A DNA stretch of 64,000 bases from a bacterium (GCA_028719205.1 JAQUKH010000006.1:1-64000), one strand, 5' to 3'. Numbered from the stretch's first letter, positions 37,241-47,625 are shown. A program made the numbers and translations. Notes: a model not told the origin generated them from the sequence alone.

Positions 37241-38025
37241 ATATTTTTTATTTTATTTATGAAGCAATATTAGGAATTTTGAAACGCCCTTTAATATTTA
37301 TTTTGAACTTATTTATTTTTATAATACCGATTTATTTCACGGGCACGTCTTTTTTCCTTTACAGAGAAGGCAGAGTGATTTTAAGCCGGGAAAAAGAAAA
37401 ATGGGGTAATTTTCTGGTTGAAGTTGATAGCGGAGCGGATATCCGGTTTTTAAAAGAGCAGGTAAAAAGTTTAAAAGAAATAAAAGGATTAAAAGATACA
37501 GCGGATACCGGCTCGGGGAAAATAGTTTTTCAGGCGGATCTTAATATTGACCTGAATGATGCCCTGAAGATAGAAGAAACAAAACGAATGATCACTGACC
37601 TGAAAGGAGTAAAATTTGTCAAATATCAGGGTGAAGAGATCGAATATATGGAAAACAGAAATTTATTGTTTGCGGGTATATGTTTATTTTTAGGTATAAT
37701 ATCTTCAATTTTTGTTGTAAAATATATCAGAAGCGCATTAAAAAAAGAGTCTGAATTAAATAAAGAACGGATCAATATCCTGGAATTGGCAGGAGCAACT
37801 CCTTTTTTTATCTATAGCATATTTATGGCAAAAGGCTTACTTGCTGGAGCGGCAAGCATTTTATTAACCCTTTTATTTTTGAGGATAAGTTTGGAAAATA
37901 TATTTATAAGCAGTCATTTACAGTTTTTTATTTACCCATCGACTTTATTTATAGTCGCGGCGGGCAGTTTGTTTTTAATTAATATTGATTACTATATGAC
38001 AATAAAAAAAGAAATTAAAATATAA
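37237..38025 (+). CDS. ftsX: FtsX-like permease
   Basis: 4-TM topology with extracytoplasmic domain; overlap with ftsE; ERINILELAGATPFFI motif. Confidence 0.8.
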   Translation: MNIFYFIYEAILGILKRPLIFILNLFIFIIPIYFTGTSFFLYREGRVILSREKEKWGNFLVEVDSGADIRFLKEQVKSLKEIKGLKDTADTGSGKIVFQADLNIDLNDALKIEETKRMITDLKGVKFVKYQGEEIEYMENRNLLFAGICLFLGIISSIFVVKYIRSALKKESELNKERINILELAGATPFFIYSIFMAKGLLAGAASILLTLLFLRISLENIFISSHLQFFIYPSTLFIVAAGSLFLINIDYYMTIKKEIKI

Positions 38026-38067
38026 ATAGCTAAATTTTTAGCTTATTTAAATGGGGGTATCATTCCA

Positions 38068-39417
38068 ATGAAAAAGAGATTATTTTTTTCAGCTATATTA
38101 ATATGTCTTGTTGTGGGAAGCTTAAATTTTGCTTTTGTCCATGCAACGGCGCCTGCTTCAAAAAATATCTTTCAGGACCTGCGTTTATTTTCAGATGTTC
38201 TTTCCCTTGTTCAGGGTAATTATGTCGAAGAGGTTAAAAGTTCCGATTTGATTTATGGAGCAATCAGAGGAATGATAGGGACTCTTGATCCTTACAGCCA
38301 ATATATGCGCCCGGAGGATTATAAAGAAATGCAGATACATACGAAGGGTAGTTTTGGGGGATTGGGTATTGTGATCGCGGTCAAAGATAATTTACTGACT
38401 ATTGTTTCACCTATAGAAGGAACGCCTGCGTTTCGCGCGGGTTTGCATACTGACGACAGGATCATTAAGATCGACGGGGAACCTACTAAGGATCTTACCT
38501 TAGAACAGGCAGTTAATAAAATGCGGGGGCCGAAGGGTACAAAAGTCTCGATAAGTATTTTACGGGAGGGTGAAGATGAGCTTTTGGAATTTAATCTGAT
38601 CAGGGATATTATTAAAATAAAGAGTATAAAGGCCAAAATGTTTCCGGATGGTATCGGATATATCCGCCTGATGGAATTTAAAGAAAATAGCGGGGAAGAA
38701 ATGGGAAAGGCGATAGAAAAACTAAAAGCCGAGGGTATGAAATCATTAATACTGGATTTGCGGCATAATCCCGGCGGTTTATTAAATGTTTCGGTGCAGG
38801 TTGTGGATTATTTTATTCCAAAAGGAGAGCTTGTTGTTTATACAAAAGGGCGAAACGCGGATCAGACAGTGGAGTTCCGTTCAGACAGGGAACCTATTGA
38901 TAAAAATATTCCTTTAGTGGTTCTCGTCAATAAAGGGAGCGCGAGCGCTTCAGAGATCGTTGCCGGAGCGATCCAGGACCATCATCGCGGAATAATTGTT
39001 GGTGAAAAGACTTTTGGAAAGGCATCGGTTCAGACAATTATTCCACTTTCTGATGATTCAGGGCTGCGTTTAACTACCGCGCACTATTATACACCAAGCG
39101 GAAGAATGATACACGGTGTGGGTATAACACCGGACCTCGTGGTTGAAATTTCTCACGGTACCCAGATGAATATAGCTCAGAACGCGCAGAAAAAAGAGAA
39201 TGAAGATGTTTCTATGGAGCAAAGTAAATGGGAAGAAAAACATGATAGTTTAACGCTTGAGGAGAAACTGGAAAGTTCAGATGAGGATGAGATAAGTGTA
39301 AGAAAGTCAGCTACATGGGAAGATGTTTACGGAGTTGATGGAAAAGAGAATTTTGATATTCAGTTAAAATGGGGTGTGGATGTTTTATTAGCCCAGGAAG
39401 TTTATAAAAGTTTATAG
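38068..39417 (+). CDS. ctpA: S41-family C-terminal processing peptidase
   Basis: GMIGTLDPYSQYMRPEDY, PDZ, LDLRHNPGGLLNVSVQV, VNKGSASASEIVAGAIQDH, GEKTFGKASVQ. Confidence 0.96.
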   Translation: MKKRLFFSAILICLVVGSLNFAFVHATAPASKNIFQDLRLFSDVLSLVQGNYVEEVKSSDLIYGAIRGMIGTLDPYSQYMRPEDYKEMQIHTKGSFGGLGIVIAVKDNLLTIVSPIEGTPAFRAGLHTDDRIIKIDGEPTKDLTLEQAVNKMRGPKGTKVSISILREGEDELLEFNLIRDIIKIKSIKAKMFPDGIGYIRLMEFKENSGEEMGKAIEKLKAEGMKSLILDLRHNPGGLLNVSVQVVDYFIPKGELVVYTKGRNADQTVEFRSDREPIDKNIPLVVLVNKGSASASEIVAGAIQDHHRGIIVGEKTFGKASVQTIIPLSDDSGLRLTTAHYYTPSGRMIHGVGITPDLVVEISHGTQMNIAQNAQKKENEDVSMEQSKWEEKHDSLTLEEKLESSDEDEISVRKSATWEDVYGVDGKENFDIQLKWGVDVLLAQEVYKSL

Positions 39418-39463
39418 AAGTTTATAAAAATCTCTTAGATAAATAGTTTTAATCGCAAACAAA

Positions 39464-39492
39464 GAGCGGGGTAATACCCGCTCTCTTTTGTT
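39464..39492 (+). terminator. Hairpin GAGCGGG-GTAATA-CCCGCTC followed by TCTTTTGTT
   Basis: 7-bp GC stem followed by T-rich tract after ctpA. Confidence 0.75.
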
Positions 39493-39522
39493 GTAGGGGT
39501 TCAAAATTTTGAACCCTTGCAA
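39491..39522. repeat. TTGTAGGGGTTCAAAATTTTGAACCCTTGCAA palindrome
   Basis: Contains perfect 20-nt palindrome GGGTTCAAAATTTTGAACCC (39497-39516); shares TTGTAGGGG edge with repeats at 11118 and 15868. Confidence 0.8.
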
Positions 39523-39539
39523 ATAAAATATGGTGGCAT

Positions 39540-40535
39540 ATGTACATTCTCGGTATTGAAACTTCCTGTGATGAGACCGCCGCGGCGGTTGTAAATGGCA
39601 AAAAAGAATTATTATCAAATGTGGTATTTTCGCAGCTTAAAATACATAAACCATATGGCGGTGTAGTTCCCGAATTTGCAAGCCGTAATCATTTAAAAAA
39701 AATAAATACTGTTATTGGTCAAGCCATTAGAGAAGCCGGTATAAAGTTAAGCGATTTAAACGCGATATCAGTTACTTATAAACCCGGGCTTGTCGGTTCT
39801 CTTTTGATAGGTATCTCAACCGCAAAAGCGTTAGCTTACGCCTTAAATATTCCGCTTATCGGGATAAACCATATTTACGGACATATTTACGCGAATTATG
39901 TTAATGATAATAGAAAAAAATTTCCGGGAATAGCTTTGGTGGTTTCCGGCGGGCATACCAGTTTGTTCCTTTGCAGAGGCCATAATAAGTTTTCTTTATT
40001 AAGCCAGACGAGGGATGATGCCGCGGGTGAGGCGTTTGATAAAGTCTCAAAGAGCATGAATTTAGGTTATCCGGGCGGGCCGTTGATTGAAAAAATGGCA
40101 AAAGCAGGTGATCCCGGCGCGTTTAAATTTCCTTCTGCGCGGTTTAAAAAAGGAAATAAATTGGATTTTAGTTTCAGCGGCTTAAAAACTGCTGTCTGGT
40201 GCACATATAATAAGAATATTAATGTGAAAAATTTTAATTTACATGACCTTGCGGCCGGATTCCAGAAATCGGTCGTTGATACTCTGGTTCGTAATACATT
40301 TGAATCCGCGAACCGGTATAAGATCAAAAGTATTCTATTATCCGGCGGTGTGGCGTCAAATTCTTCTTTGCGTGAGGCAATGCAGGAAAAAGCAAAAAAG
40401 GAAGGCCTGGATCTTTTTTGTCCTCCTAAAGAATTTTGCACGGATAACGGGGCGATGGTCGCGGTCGCGGGGGCGTATAAATTTAAGAAAGGTATGAAAT
40501 TTGAGTTTGGTCTGGAACCAGACGCTGCATTTTAA
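39540..40535 (+). CDS. tsaD: tRNA N6-threonylcarbamoyladenosine synthase TsaD
   Basis: LGIETSCDETAAAVV, GINHIYGHIYANYV, SGGHTSL, CTDNGAMVAVAG. Confidence 0.97.
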   Translation: MYILGIETSCDETAAAVVNGKKELLSNVVFSQLKIHKPYGGVVPEFASRNHLKKINTVIGQAIREAGIKLSDLNAISVTYKPGLVGSLLIGISTAKALAYALNIPLIGINHIYGHIYANYVNDNRKKFPGIALVVSGGHTSLFLCRGHNKFSLLSQTRDDAAGEAFDKVSKSMNLGYPGGPLIEKMAKAGDPGAFKFPSARFKKGNKLDFSFSGLKTAVWCTYNKNINVKNFNLHDLAAGFQKSVVDTLVRNTFESANRYKIKSILLSGGVASNSSLREAMQEKAKKEGLDLFCPPKEFCTDNGAMVAVAGAYKFKKGMKFEFGLEPDAAF

Positions 40536-40554
40536 TTAAAATGGAATTTATAAT

Positions 40555-41538
40555 ATGTTAAAAATAGGTAATCTTGAATTAAAAAATAATGTTATCCTGG
40601 CGCCTATGGCGGGGTACACGGATCTGCCTTTCAGGTTATTGGTAAAAGAAATATCCGGCTGCGGTCTGGTGTGTTCAGAAATGATAAGCAGCGACGGATT
40701 AGTGCGTAAAAATAAAAAAACACAGGACCTGTTAATAAGCTCAAAAGCGGAAAAACCTGTCAGCTGCCAATTGTTTGGAAATAATCCGGATATAATGGCT
40801 GACGCGGGGATGCTTTTAGAAGAAATGTGGGCGGATATTGTTGATCTGAATTTTGGGTGCCCTGAACCCAAAGTTGTCCGTTCGGGAAGCGGCTCGGCTT
40901 TAATGAAAAATCCGGCAATGCTTTTTTCTATTGTTACAAAAGTAAGAAAAAAGATCAAGATCCCGCTGACTGTAAAAATCCGTTCCGGCTGGGATGAGAA
41001 AAATATCAACGCGGTAATGATCGCTAAGGGCTGTGAAGATTGCGGGGCGGACGCGGTTGTGGTCCATCCAAGGACAAGGAGCCAGTTTTTTTGCGGCCAT
41101 TCCGATTGGCAGATAATAAAAGATGTTAAATCAAAAGTGAAAATCCCTGTGATCGGGAGCGGAGATATCAAAAATATTTGTGACGCGAAGGATATGACAG
41201 AAATGAGCGGTTGTGACGGAGTAATGATCGGGAGGGGCGCGATAGGCCGGCCATGGTTTTTGAAGCAGATAATCCATTATTTAGGAACAGGGGAAAAAAT
41301 AGAAGAGCCTTCACTGGATGAGAAAATAAATATCCTGCTTAAGCATATTGAATATTTTTGCTGTTTGAAAAGTAAAGATAAGGCTATATTTGAAATACGT
41401 AAAAGTATTTCTTTTTATTTTAAGGGAATGTTCCACGCGAAATTATGGCGCAAGGAATTAATGGATATGCAAAAAATAAATGATGTTAAGGCGTATTTAG
41501 ATCAGATAAGGGTATATGAAAAGTCTCAGCCTGTTTAA
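40555..41538 (+). CDS. dus: tRNA-dihydrouridine synthase
   Basis: VILAPMAGYTDLPFRLL, DLNFGCPEPKVVRSGSGSALMKNP, VHPRTRSQFFCG, GVMIGRGAIGRPW. Confidence 0.96.
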   Translation: MLKIGNLELKNNVILAPMAGYTDLPFRLLVKEISGCGLVCSEMISSDGLVRKNKKTQDLLISSKAEKPVSCQLFGNNPDIMADAGMLLEEMWADIVDLNFGCPEPKVVRSGSGSALMKNPAMLFSIVTKVRKKIKIPLTVKIRSGWDEKNINAVMIAKGCEDCGADAVVVHPRTRSQFFCGHSDWQIIKDVKSKVKIPVIGSGDIKNICDAKDMTEMSGCDGVMIGRGAIGRPWFLKQIIHYLGTGEKIEEPSLDEKINILLKHIEYFCCLKSKDKAIFEIRKSISFYFKGMFHAKLWRKELMDMQKINDVKAYLDQIRVYEKSQPV

Positions 41539-42394
41539 TTTATTTTTTTTGCTGCTGTATTTATCAGGAACCGCGATAGGTCTGGATGTTGAATTTTACC
41601 GTGAAAAAATTTTCTCGGGAAAGACGCTGGTAGTATTAATAAAAGATAAGGACGAAAAAATAGGTAATGTAAGAGGAAATTTCCTTGGGTCTGAATTCGA
41701 TTTTTATCGTGCTGGAGATGGGAAATATTTTTGCGCGAGGGGTGTTAATATTTATATGAAAAGCGGGAAATATCCTTTTTCTCTGGATGTCCGGTGTAGA
41801 AATGGAGAAGAGGAAAAAAGCGAATATAAAATTATAATCGAAGGCGGAAAGATAGAAAAAAAAGATAAAATTAAAATTGCTGAAGAAAACATAAAAGATG
41901 TTACTAAAGAAAATTCAGATAATGAAAATATTTATATCAGCTTAATAGTCAGGCAGGTTACAACAAATCGCCTGTGGCGGGGAAATTTTATGATGCCTGT
42001 TAAAGGTGTTATTACTTCGCCTTTTTACGGATTCCGTTCAATAAATAACGGCGCGAAATTTTTTCACCAGGGATTGGATCTTGCGTGTCCGGAGGGGACT
42101 GAGGTTAAGGCCTCAAATGACGGAGAGGTGGTTTTGACAGAAAAGTTGATTTCACGGGGGAATACAGTTATAATTAACCATGGGCAGGGGATCTTTAGTG
42201 TATATTATCATTTGTCCAGGATCGAAGTGAAAGAAAAAGATATCTTAAAAAAGGGTGATCTGCTCGGGCTTTCCGGAATGACCGGCATATCTACAGGCCC
42301 GCATCTTCACTGGTCAATTTTTGCTAATGGTGTCGCGGTTGATCCCGCGGATTGGATCGATGGCAGTATTGAAAAGTTTATCTTTGAGGATTAA
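41516..42394 (+). CDS. M23 peptidase (LytM-type)
   Basis: ITSPFYGFRSINNGAKFFHQGLDLACPEGTEVKASNDGEVV...GPHLHWSI. Confidence 0.94.
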   Translation: MKSLSLFNLFFLLLYLSGTAIGLDVEFYREKIFSGKTLVVLIKDKDEKIGNVRGNFLGSEFDFYRAGDGKYFCARGVNIYMKSGKYPFSLDVRCRNGEEEKSEYKIIIEGGKIEKKDKIKIAEENIKDVTKENSDNENIYISLIVRQVTTNRLWRGNFMMPVKGVITSPFYGFRSINNGAKFFHQGLDLACPEGTEVKASNDGEVVLTEKLISRGNTVIINHGQGIFSVYYHLSRIEVKEKDILKKGDLLGLSGMTGISTGPHLHWSIFANGVAVDPADWIDGSIEKFIFED

Positions 42395-42417
42395 TTGACC
42401 TTTTATCGGGAGGCAAA

Positions 42418-42996
42418 ATGTCAGGTAAAAAACAAAATATATTGATAGGAATAACCGGAAGTATCGCGGCTTATAAGATCTGTGAGCTTATAAGGGCATT
42501 AAAGAAAAAAGATGTTTCCGTAAAAGTAATTTTGACAAAAGCAGGCGAGCAGTTTGTTACACCGCTTACTATTTCAACTTTAACTGAAAACAGGGTGTAT
42601 AAGGATCTATTTGTTGATGACGCAGGGGCACACCGTGACATGCCATTACTGGAACATATTAACCTTTCTGATTGGGCTGATGTTTGTGTGATCGCTCCGG
42701 CAAGCGCGAATACAATCGCGAAAATTGCCCATGGTATAGCGGATAATCTTTTAACTTCAACGGTGCTTGCTTTGCCTAAAGAGGTTCCTTTAATTATATG
42801 CCCCGCGATGAATGTAAATATGTGGGAGAATAAAATGGTCCGGAAAAATATGTCGGTTGTTCAGGAAATTGCGGATATTGTCGGCCCTAAAAAAGGCCGG
42901 TTAGCCTGCGGTGTTGAAGGCATGGGCGCGATGGCGGATGTGGAAGATATCTTTGAAGTTATAGTTAAAAAGTTAAGGAGTTTTAATGGAAAATAA
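42418..42996 (+). CDS. Stand-alone phosphopantothenoylcysteine decarboxylase-type flavoprotein
   Basis: GITGSIAAYKICELIRALKK, APASANTIAKIAHGIADNLL, PAMNVNMWENKMVRKN, LACGVEGMG. Confidence 0.92.
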   Translation: MSGKKQNILIGITGSIAAYKICELIRALKKKDVSVKVILTKAGEQFVTPLTISTLTENRVYKDLFVDDAGAHRDMPLLEHINLSDWADVCVIAPASANTIAKIAHGIADNLLTSTVLALPKEVPLIICPAMNVNMWENKMVRKNMSVVQEIADIVGPKKGRLACGVEGMGAMADVEDIFEVIVKKLRSFNGK

Positions 42997-43264
42997 TGGA
43001 CAGCCTGTTTTTAGTACAAAAGAGATAATATACCGGCTTGTAATAAGCGGCCTTTTGCTTTTTATTGCCGTTATTGGTTATATAACGCTTCTTTTGTCAA
43101 AGGAGCTGATATCCTATAAAATTCTAATGGGGATTATTTTAACTTTATGGAGTTTCAGCGGCAATAAAGCTAAAGGAAAAGCTTTAAATTTGTGGGTGAT
43201 GCGTATCGGCGGAATCAGTTTGCTTTTAACAGGTATTGCCAACTATTTTAACTGGATATTATGA
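42986..43264 (+). CDS. Small membrane protein, unknown function
   Basis: Three hydrophobic segments; overlaps neighbouring genes in an operon. Confidence 0.7.
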   Translation: MENNGQPVFSTKEIIYRLVISGLLLFIAVIGYITLLLSKELISYKILMGIILTLWSFSGNKAKGKALNLWVMRIGGISLLLTGIANYFNWIL

Positions 43265-43911
43265 AATTAAAGAAAAAAAACGGTTTTTTTATTACTTTCG
43301 AAGGGCCTGATGGAGGCGGTAAGAGTACGCATATCAAACTATTGGCTGAGTTTTTAAAGAAAAAGGGATATTCAGTTGTTCTGACACGTGAACCCGGCGG
43401 GACTGCGTTAGGCGAGGATATCCGTGACGTGCTTTTGGATCCAAGGATTAAAAATCTGTCTTTATGGAGCGAGCTTTTTTTGTATCTTTCGTGCCGCAGT
43501 CAGATATTGGAAGAGGTGATAAAGCCGGCTTTGAGATCACAAAAAATTGTTCTCTGTGACCGTTTTACTGACGCGACAGTTGCCTATCAGGGTTTTGGAA
43601 GAAAAATAGATATTGATCTGATCAAAAATTTGAACGGACTGCTGGTCGGGGAATTTAAACCGGATCTGACTGTGCTTATTGATATTGAGCCGGAAACAGG
43701 TTTGGAAAGAAGCTGCGTCCGCGGAGGCAAAGTTGACCGTATAGAAAAGGAAAAGATCGCTTTTCATCGGCGGGTTAGAAATGGGTATTTAGATCTTTCC
43801 AAAAAAGAATCAAAACGGTTTTTGGTTGTCGCGGGCGGGGATTCACTTGAAAAAAATAAAGCTATTATCCAAAAAGGGGTTTTGAAAAGGATAAAAGATG
43901 TCCTGGGATAA
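43261..43911 (+). CDS. tmk: Thymidylate kinase
   Basis: FITFEGPDGGGKSTHIKLLAEFL, TREPGGTALGEDIRDVLL, DRFTDATVAYQGFGR. Confidence 0.97.
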   Translation: MKLKKKNGFFITFEGPDGGGKSTHIKLLAEFLKKKGYSVVLTREPGGTALGEDIRDVLLDPRIKNLSLWSELFLYLSCRSQILEEVIKPALRSQKIVLCDRFTDATVAYQGFGRKIDIDLIKNLNGLLVGEFKPDLTVLIDIEPETGLERSCVRGGKVDRIEKEKIAFHRRVRNGYLDLSKKESKRFLVVAGGDSLEKNKAIIQKGVLKRIKDVLG

Positions 43912-44881
43912 TGTAATCGGGCAAAAAAGAGTTATTGAAATATTAAAAAGAACGATCGAAAACGGGCGTATCCCGCAGGCGTATATTTTTACCGGTACCG
44001 ATGGGACCGGTAAACGTCTTGTCGCGAAAGAATTAGCTAAGGCCCTGAATTGTGAAAAGAACACCGGAAACGCTTGTAATATTTGCCTTTCCTGCAATAA
44101 AATAGACAGGGATATACATCCGGATGTAGAGGTTATTTCACCCGCGGGACAAAGTGGCGGGATCAAGATAGAGCAAATCCATGCCATCAGGGAGCGGATT
44201 TTTTTAAAACCGCTGGAGGGAAAATATAAATTTTATATTATTGACCACGCGGAAGGTTTAATAAAACCTCAGGAGGCGTCAGGAAACGCGCTTTTAAAAC
44301 TTTTAGAAGAACCGCCAAATGATACAATTTTTGTTTTGATCCCTACAGAGGGCCAGGCTTTGATACCGACAATTGTATCACGCTGTCAGAAAATAAAATT
44401 TGATTATCTTTCAATTGGCGAGGTTGAAAAGGTTTTACGGGACAAATTTTTTTATAATGAAGAAGACGCGAGGTTATCCGCCGGATTTTCTTTCGGGCGG
44501 GTTGACAGGGCATTATCTTTCAAAGACGAAAAAACAAAAATAGAACGGGAGGAGGTTTTTAAAAATTTAAAAAGCCCTTTTTTAAAGAATCTTTTGACCT
44601 GGGCCAGGGAACTTAGTTCAATGCGGGAAAAGGCAATAGATGTTTTAGATATAATGATATTGTATATGCGCGATATATTGATATATAAAATTACAAACGA
44701 AAAAATGTTTTTAATAAACGCGGATTATTTTAAAGAGATAGAAGCAGAGCAAAAAGACACAGTAGCCGGTATTTTAAAAAAAATAAAATTAATACAAAAA
44801 ACTAAACAATTAATTGAACAAAATATCAATCTTCAGTTAGCCTTGGAGGTTATGTTCATGGAGATAATAGAAAATGAATAA
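43898..44881 (+). CDS. holB: DNA polymerase III subunit delta'
   Basis: NVIGQKRVIEILKRTIENGRIPQAYIFTG, LLKLLEEPPNDTIFVLI. Confidence 0.93.
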   Translation: MSWDNVIGQKRVIEILKRTIENGRIPQAYIFTGTDGTGKRLVAKELAKALNCEKNTGNACNICLSCNKIDRDIHPDVEVISPAGQSGGIKIEQIHAIRERIFLKPLEGKYKFYIIDHAEGLIKPQEASGNALLKLLEEPPNDTIFVLIPTEGQALIPTIVSRCQKIKFDYLSIGEVEKVLRDKFFYNEEDARLSAGFSFGRVDRALSFKDEKTKIEREEVFKNLKSPFLKNLLTWARELSSMREKAIDVLDIMILYMRDILIYKITNEKMFLINADYFKEIEAEQKDTVAGILKKIKLIQKTKQLIEQNINLQLALEVMFMEIIENE

Positions 44882-45674
44882 AATGGTAGGGATAAAATTT
44901 AAAGATGTATGCCAGATATATTATTTTGGTTTAGAAAATATTGAACTTCAGATCGGAGATGATTGTATTGTCCAGACTAAGGATGCCATTGATTTTGGCA
45001 AAGTGGTTACCGAAATAAAGACAGTCTTAGACGCAAGTATGAACGATAAACTTTCAGGAAGAGTCCTTCGCGTGGCAAACGAAAATGATTATAAAAAGAT
45101 CGAAGAAAATAAACAAAAGGAAAAAGAAGCCTATGATGCGTGCCATGTGAAGATCAGGGAACGTAATTTACCGATGAAACTTGTATCGGTGGTATATACC
45201 TTTGACGCCAAAAAAGCGGTTTTTTATTTTACTTCAGAAGGAAGGGTAGATTTCAGGGAATTGGTAAAAGACCTCGCCTATGTTTATAAAATAAGGATCG
45301 AGCTCCGTCAGATCGGCGTCCGGGATGAGGCAAGAATGATCGGAGGGTTCGGTAATTGCGGGCGGGAGGTATGCTGTGCCACATTTTTGGGAGATTTTGA
45401 ACCGGTTTCGATACGAATGGCAAAGACGCAAAACATGATACTGAATCCCCAGAAAATATCGGGGATATGCGGCCGTTTGATGTGCTGTCTTATGTATGAA
45501 TATGAAACCTATAAAGGCCTTTTAAAAGAACTGCCTAAAATGGGAAGCAAGATAACTGTTAAAGAAGGAGCTGGAAGGATAATCGGGATAGATCCTCTCC
45601 GGGGCATCGTCAGGATAAAACTGGAAAATGAAACTGAAATAGAAATGAACGCGCAGGATCTGGTAAAGAAATAG
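44874..45674 (+). CDS. ricT: PSP1-domain protein (RicT/YaaT-like)
   Basis: LRQIGVRDEARMIGGFGNCGREVCCATFL...ICGRLMCCLMYE. Confidence 0.95.
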   Translation: MNKMVGIKFKDVCQIYYFGLENIELQIGDDCIVQTKDAIDFGKVVTEIKTVLDASMNDKLSGRVLRVANENDYKKIEENKQKEKEAYDACHVKIRERNLPMKLVSVVYTFDAKKAVFYFTSEGRVDFRELVKDLAYVYKIRIELRQIGVRDEARMIGGFGNCGREVCCATFLGDFEPVSIRMAKTQNMILNPQKISGICGRLMCCLMYEYETYKGLLKELPKMGSKITVKEGAGRIIGIDPLRGIVRIKLENETEIEMNAQDLVKK

Positions 45675-45676
45675 TT

Positions 45677-47194
45677 ATGCGAAAAAAATATTATTTAACT
45701 ACACCATTATATTATGTAAATGATAAGCCCCATATAGGACATAGTTATACAAATATCGCGGTAGACGCGATGGCCAGGTATCAAAGATCAAAAAGGGAAG
45801 AGGTTTTCTTTTTAACCGGCACCGATGAACACGGCAAGAAAGTTGAGCAGGCGGCCGAGGAGCGCGGTTTTACAGGGCAGGTATTAGCGGATCAGATGGT
45901 TGTAAGATTTCAGGATTTATGGAAAAGACTGAATATTTCTAACAATGAGTTTATCCGTACAACAGAAAAACGCCATAAGATGGCAGTCGGGGCTGTGTTC
46001 AAAAAACTATTGGAAAAAGGAGATATTTATAAGGGCGAATATGAAGGATGGTATTGCACGCCGTGTGAGACTTTTTTAACTGAAACCCAGGCGGAAAATA
46101 ATTTATGCCCGGATTGCAGGCGGCCGCTCGAAAAATTAAAAGAGGAAAGCTATTTTTTCAAAATGTCCGGGTATGAAAAAAAACTTCTGGAACATTTAGA
46201 AAACAATCCGGATTTTATTATTCCACATTCCCGTTATAATGAAGTTGTGAGTTTTGTCAAGGGAGGATTAACTGATCTTAGCATCAGCCGGACAAATTTC
46301 CAGTGGGGGATCCCTGTGCCGGGTGACCCAAAGCATATTATTTATGTATGGTTTGACGCGCTTTTGAATTATATTACGGTCGCGGGATATGGCGTAGAGA
46401 ATAAAAAGCTTGAAGAGTTATGGCCGGCGGACATTCATTTTATGGGGAAGGACATACTTAAATTTCACGCGGTGATCTGGCCCGCGATCCTTTTCGCGCT
46501 TGGCCTCGAATTGCCCAAACATATTGCCGCGCACGGCTGGTGGACAGTCGATAAGAAAAAAATGTCTAAATCCCTGGGTAATGTGGTTGACCCGATAGAA
46601 ATGATCGAAAGATTCGGCGTCGATCAATACCGCTATTTCCTGTTAAGAGAGATCCCCTTCGGATCGGACGGCGATTTCTCGATCGATCTATTAATAAAAA
46701 GAATTAACGGCGACCTCGCGAATGACCTCGGAAATCTTCTGAACCGGACACTGGTAATGATAGAAAAATATAATGAGGGAATGGTACCGGAAAAAGGAAC
46801 TCCTCAAAATGAATTAAAAGTAATGCTTGATGATGTTCTGCCAAAATTCAATAAAGCAATGGAAGGTGTTCAGTTCAGTGAGGCATTGACGGAGATCTGG
46901 AGGCTTGTGCGCCTTGCGAATAAATATATTGACACGCAGGCCCCGTGGAAATTAATAAAGGAAGGGAAAAAAGACGAAGCGTCAGCGGTTCTTTTTGATC
47001 TGGCCGAGGCCTTGAGGATAACAGCGATCCTGATCTATCCTTTTATGCCTGAGTCCTCGGAGAAGATCTTCAGTCAATTAGGTTTAACAGTAAATTCAGA
47101 TAAAATCCTGCTCGAAGAAGCCGTCTGGGGAAAATTCCCTCCAAAGACCAAAACAATCCGCGGTAATCCGATCTTTCCGAGAATTGAAAAGTAA
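45677..47194 (+). CDS. metG: Methionyl-tRNA synthetase
   Basis: TTPLYYVNDKPHIGHSYTNIAVDAMARYQR, TGTDEHGKKVEQ, KKMSKSLGNVVDP. Confidence 0.97.
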   Translation: MRKKYYLTTPLYYVNDKPHIGHSYTNIAVDAMARYQRSKREEVFFLTGTDEHGKKVEQAAEERGFTGQVLADQMVVRFQDLWKRLNISNNEFIRTTEKRHKMAVGAVFKKLLEKGDIYKGEYEGWYCTPCETFLTETQAENNLCPDCRRPLEKLKEESYFFKMSGYEKKLLEHLENNPDFIIPHSRYNEVVSFVKGGLTDLSISRTNFQWGIPVPGDPKHIIYVWFDALLNYITVAGYGVENKKLEELWPADIHFMGKDILKFHAVIWPAILFALGLELPKHIAAHGWWTVDKKKMSKSLGNVVDPIEMIERFGVDQYRYFLLREIPFGSDGDFSIDLLIKRINGDLANDLGNLLNRTLVMIEKYNEGMVPEKGTPQNELKVMLDDVLPKFNKAMEGVQFSEALTEIWRLVRLANKYIDTQAPWKLIKEGKKDEASAVLFDLAEALRITAILIYPFMPESSEKIFSQLGLTVNSDKILLEEAVWGKFPPKTKTIRGNPIFPRIEK

Positions 47195-47295
47195 CGCCAT
47201 TAATTGCTTGATAAAGCTGAAAATTTGGTATATATAAATAACTAAAGTGATCAGTAAAGTTGAGATCCTTCAGGTTTCTAAAAGATGAGGTATTT

Positions 47296-47619
47296 ATGAG
47301 TTTGAAATTGTCGGTAATTTTGATATTTTTTGTTTCGGTTTTATTAACAGCACAGGTAAAAGCCTTTGATCTGGACGCAGGTTTCGGAGCAGGGATATCC
47401 TGTTTTTACGAAAGAAGCGGCGGCAAGGCCCGAAATCTTTACAGATTGGGTGTTCCTTATCTTAAAGAAAAAAATATCAGTTTCGGTTTCAAAGAAGACG
47501 CAGGCGTTGACCTCTGGTTTCTTCCTGAAAAGAAAATTGAAGTTTCATTACTTTCCGCTATTACAATTACAAAAAACACAGATGGACCTTTCATATTCTG
47601 CGGCACTTGGAACTTTTAA
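47296..47619 (+). CDS. Small secreted protein, unknown function
   Basis: Signal peptide MSLKLSVILIFFVSVLLTAQVKA. Confidence 0.6.
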   Translation: MSLKLSVILIFFVSVLLTAQVKAFDLDAGFGAGISCFYERSGGKARNLYRLGVPYLKEKNISFGFKEDAGVDLWFLPEKKIEVSLLSAITITKNTDGPFIFCGTWNF

Positions 47620-47625
47620 AACCTA

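Noticed and set aside
40548-41171. 207-aa minus-strand ORF
   Set aside because: Antisense shadow of the well-supported dus gene.
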